Shown here: piece after piece, positions 16,706 through 26,400 of the stretch
How the letters are laid out: each line of letters begins with the position of its first letter
How positions within the stretch are numbered: position 1 is the first letter of the stretch
From: Lachnospiraceae bacterium
GTDB taxonomy: Bacteria > Bacillota > Clostridia > Lachnospirales > Lachnospiraceae
NCBI GenBank assembly: GCA_021771695.1
Contig: JAETON010000029.1
Span: forward strand, 1 to 33,335
DNA length: 33,335 nt
Direction of reading: 5' to 3'
Made by a program: the position numbers and the translations under genes
The notes under the pieces: model-generated
The model's input: the letters and a program-made list of their open reading frames with translations, nothing else
What the model was told of the DNA's origin: nothing
The model's database searches: none

Positions 16706-17061
16706 ACGCAGTAGCCTGCTGCAGGCAGGTACTCCATAATTAAATGAATGTAATAAAGCCTGGTTGTGGATAACTGCCGATTCGCGCTCCGGGGAGATGA
16801 TGGAAGTTTGATTTCGGTAAAAGAGACCGTCCCCTGAGTTACTGACACCAGAGACTGATGTGATCCGGCAGTTGCCGGTAATGATGAAGTCTTGGAATTC
16901 TCGAAAACCTCCTTGCGCAGGATCCTTTCCCAGTATAATAACTGCTTTTCTGAGATCCCATTGGCTCTGCACCAGGCAGTTTTGGACATTCTGCTGTTTA
17001 TGCATTCATTCAGGATTTTGGTCCTGTGCTCTGCACGGATTTGATGTGTGATCTTATCCAT
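16672..17061 (-). pseudogene. tnpA: IS66 TnpA remnant with abnormal C-terminus
   Basis: The first 60 or so residues are a normal IS66 TnpA DNA-binding region (HRTKILNECINSRMSKTAWC, then GISEKQLLYWERILRKEVFE). After SFTEIKLPSSP the sequence no longer resembles the usual strand-rich C-terminus, and an overlapping frame contains SPERESAVIHN, suggesting a frameshift near 16800. The frame then ends inside a long palindrome. ATG 17061 has AGGAG at a normal distance. With tnpB missing and tnpC broken it is unlikely to be functional in transposition. Confidence 0.75.
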
Positions 17062-17064
17062 AAG

Positions 17065-17101
17065 ATAACTCCTAAAAAAACTTGTAGTTTTCTGGAGTTA
17101 T
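17065..17101 (-). promoter_or_regulatory. Hairpin covering the ribosome site of the remnant tnpA
   Basis: ATAACTCC (17065-17072) pairs with GGAGTTAT (17094-17101), with an inner AAAACT/AGTTTT stem around TGT. On the minus strand the AGGAGTTAT ribosome site of tnpA forms the 3' arm. Transcripts entering from the right operon would contain the whole hairpin and hide the site, a known way for insertion sequences to stay silent under read-through. The structure is seen; the function is inferred. Confidence 0.6.
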
Positions 17102-17157
17102 TATCTCCTGGATAAATAAAACTAGCCCGGTACTAATTATTTACTGTATATGCTAGT

Positions 17158-17197
17158 ACACCTTCCGTGTACGTGGTCTCTTTACCCGGAAAGGTGT
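17158..17197. other. Hairpin downstream of the right operon
   Basis: ACACCTTCCG (17158-17167) pairs with CGGAAAGGTGT (17187-17197), with one bulged A and a 20-base loop. It lies about 70 bases past the stop of the minus-strand LtaS-like gene. No T-run follows on the minus strand, so it may be a weak terminator or part of the old IS66 end. I see nothing else in the stretch 17102-17267. Confidence 0.3.
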
Positions 17198-17267
17198 TTC
17201 AGTTTTGGCCGTGCAGATGGTTCACAGTGGTTGGAATCTACAAAACTACACAATTTTACTTCTTGAA

Positions 17268-18902
17268 TTAATCTTTAGTACTCTGTGTTTTCGCAATAAA
17301 ATATTTTTTTACTTGTTTTTCAATAATATCTCTTTTAACATCAGATAATTCTGATATATTTTTACCATCTGTATCCAAATATTTTCCTTCAACTTCAAAA
17401 ACAGTATCATATGTATTATTATTTTGTTTTTGGACAAATAAACTTTCTCCCAAAAAATAATTAGGCGCAGATATGTCCAAATAATCTAATACTGTTGGTG
17501 CAAAATCCAAACTGTTTCGTCCATCGGCATCAATCGTCTCTGGCGTTATTCCTTTATAATAGATTAAAAATGGAATTTGGTCTAACATAGTATTATATCT
17601 GATATTTTCAGGAAATGAATTCACATAGTCATTATCTGCATATGTAGCATGATCTGTGGTAAAAATTATTATAGTATCATTTGACAGACTACTGGCATTA
17701 AATTTATTGATAAACTCACCAAACTGATAATCCAAATCATAAAATTTGTTTAACAGCCTATCTGAGCCATTACCATAAATCTGATCCTTCGAATCAAAAC
17801 TTGCGTGTGTTCCTAAAGTATATATAGCAACCAAAAAAGGATTTTCCGAATCAGCTTTTTGAGCTATAGTATCAAATAGTAATTCATATGCCTCTTTATC
17901 AGAAAGTGAATCAGCAATACCACTATGTGGCATTGCTGCATTTCCTATTATTTCACTAAAGCCAAAACTGTTCAAATATTCCGTAAACTGTGTATTAATT
18001 GGCTCCGTATTAATAAATGCTGTACTATACTGAAGTCCATTAAAAATATCAGGTATTGAAATCAAAGTATTCGTATCAAGATTATTAAACTGATATCCGG
18101 AGTATAACTGCCCACTAAGTCCCCTGTATGTTGCAAATGTATGATTATAATAACCAATAAAATTTAACGATTTGCTTTGTAAATCAGATATATTTGGCAT
18201 AATATTACGCTTATCATCAATAATATTTTGAGATAAACCCTCTGTAAAAATTAGAATGAGATTTGGCCGTTCAGCAATACCTGAGCATTTTTTACGGTAA
18301 TCATTAATGCCCCCCTTCAAAAATTCTGTTGTCAAATTTTCTTCACTTATAAGACTGTTTTGCAATTTTGTTTGTGTATATTTTTGAATGCCTAAATCAT
18401 ATGTTGCAAACAATGGAGAAAACATATTTCCGTAAAGAAGTGTCGCAAAAAGTTCTACTGCCAATCCGCAAGATAAAGTTTTCAAAGCCCATTCATTATC
18501 ATGATATTTAATTCTTTGAATCGGAATAAAAGAAAAAAACAAGACTAATATGATACCTATTCCATATGACCATGCTTTGCCTGAAAGATCCTTAAGTGAA
18601 GCGATGTTGGTTAGCATAACTAATAAAATGTAATTATTTCCAAAGAAGAGTACAGCCATTTGCATATTGTAGATTAAAACTAGAATATCATTAAGTACTA
18701 TTCCCAATATACGCTTTTTCTTTAATAGCAAATCTGATAGTGATACTATAATCATTAACTCCATCAAACTAATAAGGGCATATTTGATATTATTTGTTGT
18801 CCTGATTGTAATTATAGTAATAAAAACGGAAAATGTGTATTTCAAGATTGTTCGATATATTTTCATAAGATTACCATAGTGCTTTTTATCTGTATTTTGC
18901 AT
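17268..18902 (-). CDS. LtaS/GacH-like membrane phospho-transferase, 544 residues
   Basis: A membrane-anchored alkaline-phosphatase superfamily enzyme acting outside the membrane, predicted to add a phosphoalcohol such as glycerol phosphate to the exported glycan. About four to five hydrophobic segments occupy residues 15-170, as in LtaS. The catalytic domain begins PNLILIFTEGLS; HTFATYRGLSGQL gives the likely nucleophile Thr258, and IIIFTTDHATYAD and the preceding LGTHASFD supply metal-binding residues. It differs from the left-operon enzyme in lacking the extra ectodomains and in using ATYRGL rather than GGTSNTEW around the nucleophile, so the substrates need not be the same. GAGGAAA precedes ATG 18902. 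It is separated from the upstream gene by 291 bases that contain a possible promoter. Confidence 0.87.
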   Translation of the reverse strand: MQNTDKKHYGNLMKIYRTILKYTFSVFITIITIRTTNNIKYALISLMELMIIVSLSDLLLKKKRILGIVLNDILVLIYNMQMAVLFFGNNYILLVMLTNIASLKDLSGKAWSYGIGIILVLFFSFIPIQRIKYHDNEWALKTLSCGLAVELFATLLYGNMFSPLFATYDLGIQKYTQTKLQNSLISEENLTTEFLKGGINDYRKKCSGIAERPNLILIFTEGLSQNIIDDKRNIMPNISDLQSKSLNFIGYYNHTFATYRGLSGQLYSGYQFNNLDTNTLISIPDIFNGLQYSTAFINTEPINTQFTEYLNSFGFSEIIGNAAMPHSGIADSLSDKEAYELLFDTIAQKADSENPFLVAIYTLGTHASFDSKDQIYGNGSDRLLNKFYDLDYQFGEFINKFNASSLSNDTIIIFTTDHATYADNDYVNSFPENIRYNTMLDQIPFLIYYKGITPETIDADGRNSLDFAPTVLDYLDISAPNYFLGESLFVQKQNNNTYDTVFEVEGKYLDTDGKNISELSDVKRDIIEKQVKKYFIAKTQSTKD

Positions 18903-18926
18903 ATATTTTCCTCTTGTCTGTTAATT

Positions 18927-18954
18927 AATATAGCATTGTATAAATAACTGTGAA
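18927..18954 (-). promoter_or_regulatory. Possible sigma-A type promoter for the LtaS-like gene
   Basis: On the minus strand a TTCACA -35 (18949-18954) and a TATATT -10 (18927-18932) are 16 bases apart, about 25 bases before ATG 18902, with an AT-rich discriminator. The surrounding gap 18903-19193 has no gene; it also holds a small AAGCAG/CTGCTT hairpin near 19059-19075. A separate promoter would let the decorating enzyme be expressed apart from the operon. Chance matches are common in such AT-rich DNA. Confidence 0.4.
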
Positions 18955-19193
18955 TTGTACGGTTTAGTGGTACCTGTATGAATCCTTCTAAAAGAATAGC
19001 AGTAAGGTAATATTGTCTAATAATCTTCCGTTTATTTTCCGAAAATTATACTATTGATAAGCAGTTCTTCTGCTTCAGAAGTTTGTAGTTGATAATTCCA
19101 AACCATATTTAGGTCTAGTTCATCCACAATGTATACTTTGGGGATAAGCCATGTAAATTCACATTCCCTCCAATGTTGCCTGGACTCTCTTTT

Positions 19194-21434
19194 TTAATTA
19201 TACTTTTGATCTGATATGCCAATATCTAAACCAAGGACATCTATCACCTGCTTTTTTGTAAAATATGTGTTAATATATTCTGGACTTTTCGACATCATAT
19301 TTTGTAGTACATCTTCATCGTTGTACAGTCGAATAATAGTGTCAGCCATGGATTTGTCAGCCGCAGCAACTACAAAAACGCCTTCCAATGTACTGATCCC
19401 TTCTGCACCAACAGGCGTAGTGATAAGTGGACATTGCTCATAGATGCTTTCTATAACTTTTCCTTTGACACCAGCTCCATAGCGCAGAGGCACTACAACC
19501 AGACGGCAGGACTGGTATAAAGAATGGAGTTCTTCATCGCTGACAAAACCTTTAATCACAATATTATTGCTTTGTAAATTCATAATTTCCTGTGGTGGTT
19601 TAGATCCGACAATATACCAAATAATATCTGGATAACTAATCAAAATGTGTGGAAATATCTCATTGGCGAACCAAAGCACTGCATCTATATTGGGCGGATG
19701 GCCAAAACCGCCTACAAACAAAAGGTTTTTTTTCTTCTTGATATTCGGACATTTCTTTGTCTCCATCTTTTCATAAATGTAAATAGGAATAGAACGTATA
19801 ACCTTTTCAGGAAAGGCCTGTTCCAAAACTGTTTTTTCATAAGTACTGGGTACATAAATAATATCTGATTTTTCTATTAACTGATACTCAAGAATTTTCC
19901 AGTGTTCGGAGGATTTTAAAAGTTCTTCGTTTCCCGTTACTTCGTATTCTCTTCGTTCACGTAAATAGTGTAAATCATGGCCATAATAGATTAGCTTTCC
20001 ATTCCCATATTGCTTTAGTAGGTCGATATAACGCACTGCAATATGAGGACGATTTACATAAAAATAATCAAAAAAATGAGCATTTTCTTGAATCCATTCT
20101 TTCCAGTATTTAAAATAATAATTTCCATATAACACTTCAACGCCCAGTTGCTCCAGTTGCGCGGTATAAGGCTGATACGGATAATAATCCGCTGGCAAAA
20201 AAGTCACCTTTAAGCCCGATTCTATAAAAATTTTAGTATACATAAAGACATTTCTGGCGCCTGCATCCTTATCGTATTGGGGAACCATATGATCAATAAC
20301 TAAAATTCGCTTTTTTAGCTGGCTGCGGTCGCGCGCAAGAAAAACGTCTTCTCCATTTGGTTTATGATTCTTTTCTAGTTCATTCTTCCATTTTTCATAG
20401 AACTTACTCTGGTTAATACGTTGGTAAGCTTTTAAGCCCTCAGAATTCGATATTCCATTAGATAAACCTTCATAGTGAATTACTACGGATAATGGCTGAC
20501 AACATACTTTATAGCCTGCTTTGCGTACCATAAAGGCAAGGTCACTATCTTCGCAATAAGCAGGAGTAAATCGTTCATCAAATCCTCCTAATTGCTTCCA
20601 CAAGGTGGTTCTGATCATAATAGAAGCACCTGATATGTAGTCACATTCTTTGACATAACAAAATTCAGGCAATGCAGGGTTACTGCCATTTCCATAATTC
20701 CATGCGCTTCCATCTTTCCATAAGATTCCTCCGGCTTCCTGCAGCCTTCCGTCTGGATAGACAAGTTTTGATCCTGTCATACCAATATCAGGATTTTCTC
20801 TCATTAAACGAACCATAGGAATTAACCAATCAGCCTGAACCTGTGTATCATTGTTTAAAAAAAGAATATATTGGCCACGGGCAAAAGAAGACGCGTAATT
20901 ACAATTTTTAAGAAAACCATAGTTTTTCGGTGTACGGATAATTCGTATATTTTTTACGACATCATTCACCTGGAGCGTAAGATCATCAGAACAATCATCT
21001 GCTAAAATAACTTCATAATCTACTTCCGACGAATTCTCCATAATTGATGCAAGGCATATATATGTATAAGAAAACTGGTTATATACCGGAATAATGATAC
21101 TAACAACTGGAGTTGCTGATGACGGAAATGAAAGAACAGGGAAGTCTGTAATCTGGGTACTGTTAATTATTTTTTTTAACTTTACTTCCAGTCTTAAATC
21201 AGCTCCCATAAGCAGCCTTTCATCCAGAATCTGAGATACTTTTGTTATACCACCACGTTTAAAATAATAAAGTACACGTTTTAATTTCTGTAGCCGAAAA
21301 TAGTACACCAATTGGCGTGGATGGTTTAAAAGCTGTAAAACCATTTTTAGGAATACTCGCCGTCTGCTATTGTAAGGCACAAATACAGCCAAAGCTTTTT
21401 TCCAGAATTTTGAATTACCATCATTTGAAGACAT
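19194..21434 (-). CDS. GT2-GT4 two-domain glycosyltransferase
   Basis: A cytoplasmic fusion of about 746 residues that probably adds two successive sugars. After a basic, amphipathic N-terminus (about 95 residues), the GT2 domain runs from VVSIIIPVYNQ through LADDCSDD, FLNNDTQV (DxD-type motif) and GGFDERFTPAYCEDSDLAF. The GT4 domain follows from RILVIDHMVPQYDKDAGARN through YYGHDLHYLRERRE, LLFVGGFGHPPNIDAV, IVIKGFVSDEELHSLY and GAGVKGKVIESIYEQCPLITT, including the conserved glutamate. I place the start at ATG 21434 because AGGAG lies 7 bases before it; an in-frame ATG 48 bases further up (21482) overlaps the end of the upstream gene. Large multi-domain GTs of this type accompany RgpF in rhamnose-polysaccharide clusters. 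Confidence 0.9.
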   Translation of the reverse strand: MSSNDGNSKFWKKALAVFVPYNSRRRVFLKMVLQLLNHPRQLVYYFRLQKLKRVLYYFKRGGITKVSQILDERLLMGADLRLEVKLKKIINSTQITDFPVLSFPSSATPVVSIIIPVYNQFSYTYICLASIMENSSEVDYEVILADDCSDDLTLQVNDVVKNIRIIRTPKNYGFLKNCNYASSFARGQYILFLNNDTQVQADWLIPMVRLMRENPDIGMTGSKLVYPDGRLQEAGGILWKDGSAWNYGNGSNPALPEFCYVKECDYISGASIMIRTTLWKQLGGFDERFTPAYCEDSDLAFMVRKAGYKVCCQPLSVVIHYEGLSNGISNSEGLKAYQRINQSKFYEKWKNELEKNHKPNGEDVFLARDRSQLKKRILVIDHMVPQYDKDAGARNVFMYTKIFIESGLKVTFLPADYYPYQPYTAQLEQLGVEVLYGNYYFKYWKEWIQENAHFFDYFYVNRPHIAVRYIDLLKQYGNGKLIYYGHDLHYLRERREYEVTGNEELLKSSEHWKILEYQLIEKSDIIYVPSTYEKTVLEQAFPEKVIRSIPIYIYEKMETKKCPNIKKKKNLLFVGGFGHPPNIDAVLWFANEIFPHILISYPDIIWYIVGSKPPQEIMNLQSNNIVIKGFVSDEELHSLYQSCRLVVVPLRYGAGVKGKVIESIYEQCPLITTPVGAEGISTLEGVFVVAAADKSMADTIIRLYNDEDVLQNMMSKSPEYINTYFTKKQVIDVLGLDIGISDQKYN

Positions 21435-21444
21435 GTCACTACTC

Positions 21445-23430
21445 CTATCGGTTATAATCAAATAAAAGATTTCTCGGGCCAAATATTAAACGCTTTCCAG
21501 TCAATACTATTTTATACACTCCCGATGGCAGCCATTTTTTCAAACGTAGTTTTATCTGTAATTTTAATGATGTTAATGGATATAATCGGGCTATTTCTTC
21601 ATCTCTCTGGCGTATTTTTTCATACAGGGTGCAAAGTGTATCCTCAGCCACACCAACACTTCTGCTACTTTTGAAATTTTCAATATATTCATTAAAATAA
21701 GAGGACGAAACTTCAGGAAATTTACTGCTTCCCATTATGCTGTTCAGATAAAATCGAAAGTTTGCCAATTCTAAAGAAGCATATTCAGCATTATAAATAA
21801 GCCCTGTACAATAACCGGCATCTTGAGCCATAAATTGAGTTAATCGGTTAAAAACATCTGCTTCGTCGGGTATATGAGTATTATCTGTCAAAAGAGAGGA
21901 GAGCAGTTTGTCTAGGATAATCCGTTTACAGCAAAATGCGCCACTGGCTGAGATAATTTGTTTGTTCTGTTCCATATTACATTTCAAATGAACTGCTTCG
22001 GACATTTCCTTTACTTTTTCATAATAGCCACTCCAACTATTTTCGTAGAAATGAAAATAGTTATGATGAATCGGCATGGGGGCTTCTAAAAGCCCAAGGG
22101 AGGGATCAGACTCAAATTCCTGAATAATGTTTTGAACAAATTCCCTGGTTTTTAGTATGTTTTCTAGGTAATTATATAGAATGGACTGATAGACAGTATC
22201 AGGTTTATCTCTCCAATAGCAAACTGCATCATGAACAAATAATATATATTTATAATTCTCCCATCCAGGAACCTCCTTCAGGCACAGATAACTTTCTGCC
22301 CTGCTGACTACAAAATGTATCTGATCCGTATTTAATCCCTGATCTTTGACAGACGCTTTTATATTTTCAGCTAAGTCTTCAGACATTATAATGTAAGTGT
22401 CAATATACTGATAGATGGAAGCGATGTATTTTGTAATCTCCAAGCAGCTTTTTATTGAATGGCACAAAAGAAAAATCCCAACTTCTTTTAAAATATTTAC
22501 TTCGGACACTGAATAATTATAGGGTAGAATATAGTTTAAATGCAACGAATTGTAGATATCGTAAACATTATAGTTGGAAAGCAAATCGCCATAGATCAAC
22601 TTGGAGGGGTAGTCTGTATGCTGATCTACATAATTTAATGCTAATTTCAAGTCTTCACCGCCATTCATGTAGAGAAGTTCATGACGAGGCAGAGAAAATG
22701 GTTTTCGCTTCAAGAAAGGCGTATGCATTTCCTGCAGCATTAGGTTAGCCGAATATCCGTAGAAATTATAGTTTTTCCTTAGATCAGACGAGCGATAGGG
22801 CTCTGAGTCACTATATATATCCCATTTAAAGCCCAATTTTTCAAAATAGTTCGTGAATACAAATTCATGCTTGCTGACTACATCCCAAAAGTTGTTAATA
22901 CTGTCATCATACCGCTTCCAATAAAACCAGAAATCATTGGAATTTAATAATGATTTACGAAAAACCCAGAACCACGATTGTATGTGATCCGGAATATATC
23001 CACATGACATAGTACCTGTGCTATCTTCAGACTGATATCCGGCCAATATTCCCCAAAAGTCAATATCCCTAGAATTCATAGAAGTGAAAATTTTATCAAA
23101 GGAGATAAATGGGCCGTAAATAGTATCGTTGAATAAAATAACCTCATCATATTCGCGGCATACGTCCATGCCGCAATAATATAAAAGTGCTTTTTTATAG
23201 GCTGCGGCATCTAGACCAGTATTTTCGCGGATAAATATATTTTCTGTATATTTTTTAAATAATTTTTGTGTTTTATATGTTAATTCACAATTGGATACTA
23301 AAAAAAGTTCAGAAAGATATGGCCTGATTGAAGCTAACAGATAATCCACGTATTCTTCGGCCTTACCGGCTTTGTTATAAAAAACAAAGATTCCCAACCT
23401 TTTAATATCTGGTACAGCTAAAACGCTCAT
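21445..23430 (-). CDS. RgpF-like rhamnan synthesis protein, second copy
   Basis: A 661-residue member of the rhamnan synthesis protein F family, cytoplasmic enzymes that elongate rhamnose-rich wall polysaccharides. The N-terminal module has RLGIFVFYNKAGKAEEYV, NTGLDAAAYKKAL, DEVILFNDTIYGPF, DIDFWGI and GYIPDHIQSWFWVFRKSLL, the standard order for RgpF. The second half has DTYIIMSE, YILFVHDAVCYWRDK and GLLEAPMPIHHNYFH, matching the C-terminal module but with weaker conservation; HDAV replaces the HDKK of the other copy. A tail of about 80 basic residues may be amphipathic. The start overlaps the upstream stop by four bases (ATGA). It probably differs in linkage or acceptor from the RgpF at 27502-29355. 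Confidence 0.87.
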   Translation of the reverse strand: MSVLAVPDIKRLGIFVFYNKAGKAEEYVDYLLASIRPYLSELFLVSNCELTYKTQKLFKKYTENIFIRENTGLDAAAYKKALLYYCGMDVCREYDEVILFNDTIYGPFISFDKIFTSMNSRDIDFWGILAGYQSEDSTGTMSCGYIPDHIQSWFWVFRKSLLNSNDFWFYWKRYDDSINNFWDVVSKHEFVFTNYFEKLGFKWDIYSDSEPYRSSDLRKNYNFYGYSANLMLQEMHTPFLKRKPFSLPRHELLYMNGGEDLKLALNYVDQHTDYPSKLIYGDLLSNYNVYDIYNSLHLNYILPYNYSVSEVNILKEVGIFLLCHSIKSCLEITKYIASIYQYIDTYIIMSEDLAENIKASVKDQGLNTDQIHFVVSRAESYLCLKEVPGWENYKYILFVHDAVCYWRDKPDTVYQSILYNYLENILKTREFVQNIIQEFESDPSLGLLEAPMPIHHNYFHFYENSWSGYYEKVKEMSEAVHLKCNMEQNKQIISASGAFCCKRIILDKLLSSLLTDNTHIPDEADVFNRLTQFMAQDAGYCTGLIYNAEYASLELANFRFYLNSIMGSSKFPEVSSSYFNEYIENFKSSRSVGVAEDTLCTLYEKIRQRDEEIARLYPLTSLKLQIKLRLKKWLPSGVYKIVLTGKRLIFGPRNLLFDYNR

Positions 23431-26400
23431 AACTTAACAAGTCCTCTCTTTACCATAATTTCTCCTAAAGTAACCGTAGTCTCATCCTTAGAAATACGCG
23501 GCAACGGAAATTCGAATTCACGAGCATTTTTAAAGACATTATAGTTATAAAAAAAATCGTATTTTATTAAATTAAACGGTTCAAAGGCTTCCACTGGGCT
23601 CAGTTTAAAGTACTCTCTATCTCTGATAACCGCCTGATTATAAAGACGGGCAAACTCCATAATTCCTTGCTGCATTATATGAACTTGTTCTTTATCAGAT
23701 GTATTATGCCCATATACAAATGTGATCTCATTATCTTCTGTAAGGGAGTATCTTAACAGTGTTGCGGCAGATGAAGTAAACAGGGCCTCCATCATCATGG
23801 CACAGGTGGTTCCCTCTTCCGTATCGGTGATAATTCTCATATCCCTATTATGTGAATATGAGAATAGATACGGTATAAGAATAGATGAAGATACGTAAGC
23901 GTTTGTTGTAGGATTACTGGATGATGCGACGTATGTCCCTCTTATGTCACACAGTGGACTGACATATTTATTGATAAACTGGCGCATAAAGACAAATATA
24001 GTTCCTCCCCAGCCCAGATCTGCGATACATACTTTTTGGGCATTTCCGATTGCTGCTGAGAAATACATAATTGCTGCTTCCTTTGCGTTGCTAAAGTATT
24101 GTGCAATTTTGACCTTATTATCATAAATAAATGTTCTTATAATTTCATAGTTCTCATTAGTCAGCATAGCAGTTTTTTCAATATTCAAAACAGTAAGGTT
24201 TTCCACAAGAAAAGATAAGCCAGTCTCTTCTAAAGACTGCTGGATTGTCTGATTTCCTAAATTTGCTCTGTTTTTAAAAAAATACTGAATAAATTCTTCT
24301 GGACTGTCTTCAAAAATTACTTGATACATTGCGAAACGTGAGGTGACTATATAATCGTTGTCAATTTTTTTATAAAAGGAATTGTATACCTTTGATATAA
24401 TATCGCAGTCCCTTGCTAAAAAAAGTATTTTTTCTGTCTGTGTATTTTCGCAATATTCATTTAGCCATTCACAAAAACCACAGTTTAAAATACCGCCATA
24501 GATAAATCCATGCTCATAGTCTTTTGAATACACATGCATACCGTTATGAAGGTGACAATTAACTATGCCTTTATATAAAGAAGCCGTTAAGGAAACAAAA
24601 TTATCTGGTCGGCAGGGATTACCTATTTTGTTACAGTTCTGGTAATAAAATGTGTCCAGCCCGGCCTGTTTTGTCCCCTCTATATCGCTTTGATAGTTAT
24701 CCCCTATGTGAATAATATGCTTTCCCGGAAAAAGTGTTTTAACAACAGCCTGAAGTTTGCCTCCACCTTTCCCGCATTCGTATTCACATGAAACATACCC
24801 CCCTTGAAATGTTTCAAATCCACAGTGTTTTAACATTCGCAGAATATAATCCTTAGGCCAGTACATATCAGATGTAAAAATAATTGGTTTAGACTCTTTA
24901 AATTGTTTATAGCAAGATAACATATAGGGATTAGCATATAAATAATCGAGTTCTGTCTGAAATTCCAACTCCATTGTTTTTTCTATATCTATAGATAAAT
25001 ATTTTCCCAGCACCATATAGATATCAAAAATATTGACCTCACTATTTTTCTTTACTGTTTTTAAGCGTGCCTCACGCTCCGCTTCAATTCTCATTTTTTT
25101 AAAATTCAAAATACCGAGTCTTAATCCAACAATTGAAAAAATGTCCGTTGGATCACTGACCTGGCGAAAAAGCAAAGTGTCAAATACATCAAATGAAATT
25201 ACATCATAGCTGGATAACATCCGGACAAATTCATCTAAAGCCAGCCGGTTAGCGAGCAACGATTCTGGGCATGGTCTCACTTTAGATGGTTGTATCTGTA
25301 TATCTGTTATTTCCTTATTATTAAATTTAAATTTATCATAATCAGGTGTACCTGTTATAATATCTTTTATTCTTCTAATTGGTTTTGTTATTTTCCAACA
25401 GGTAGCGTTTTTAATACTATTGTATTTTTCTTCAAAGTATTGAGCCTGTTGCTCAGATGATCTCAACGCCTGATTGAGCAAAGTAGTCTCTAAAGCTTTA
25501 GTACGTTTAAATGCTTCCAAATTATACCCAGATGCTTTATATTTATCCCTTATCAATTTCAATTCTTGATCAAGCTGCTGCATTTTATGAATTAATAATC
25601 TTTCATGTTCTCTGCAATCTGTGATTTCTTTTTCCTTTTCGGATATGATTTCCACCAAATGTTGTTTAACTTGTAACAATTCATACTCATAATTTTGATG
25701 AACATCGTGTAATTGATTTTGATATTTGCTTTCGCTGATCTGTAGATTACTTTTTAAAGACTCAACTGTTTCAACTAAATTATTTCTTTCAGACTCAAAC
25801 TTAGCTATCTGTTCAAATAAATTATATTTATTTTTCAATAAATCAGCATTTTCTTTTAGAACGTTAGGGTCAACATACCAATAAGTACATAGGTGTTTGG
25901 ATACACCACTTTCGGTGAGTTCTGTCAATAATTCATAATCAGTATCTTCAAACAAATTCCACAATAATCCAAGCCCATATCGATCTTTCAAACGTTCGAG
26001 GGGAAGGATAATTTCTATCCAACTATGAAACGCATATAAATTTTTCATGGCTCGGAAAAGCATAAACTTAGCCGGATAATTTTCTTTAGTAAATTCCTGA
26101 TCAAAATAAGTATGTTCTCCATTAACAACAAAACAATTATGTGGAATTAAATCGATAAATGCAGTTTTCAGAATTGGTCCATATTCATACATTTTAAGGT
26201 CTAAAACCGTTCCTTTGCCAATTAAAGCATTCTTTTCTGCTTCAACCTCATCGGATGATTTTATAATGTCATTGTAATACTTATCAAAAATGTCAAAGAA
26301 ACCAGAGATATCATCACTGTGCAGACGTTCTAATAAAACCTCCTCCAGCAAAGGAGCTTCAATTAATGGCATAGTCAGTTGTTGATTATCTAATTCAGTT

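Larger units (their letters stand above)
15550..17104 (-). mobile_element. Degraded IS66-family element of a second subgroup
   Basis: A remnant in the opposite orientation to the intact IS66. It keeps a tnpA (16672-17061) with an unusual 3' end and a tnpC (15616-16550) with several stop codons and a large internal deletion; tnpB is missing. The protein sequences differ from those of the intact copy, so it is a separate, older arrival and not a damaged duplicate. Its outer limits are uncertain: the right-hand terminus seems to lie near GTATACGGTAAACCATGAG (about 15558-15576) and the other near or beyond 17104. I could not find a convincing target duplication. It follows the right operon and is transcribed in the same direction. 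Confidence 0.85.

Noticed and set aside
12576-17104. One composite transposon formed by two inverted IS66 copies
   Set aside because: The two copies belong to different subgroups, one is broken, and there is no cargo between them; the intact copy has its own 8-bp duplication.
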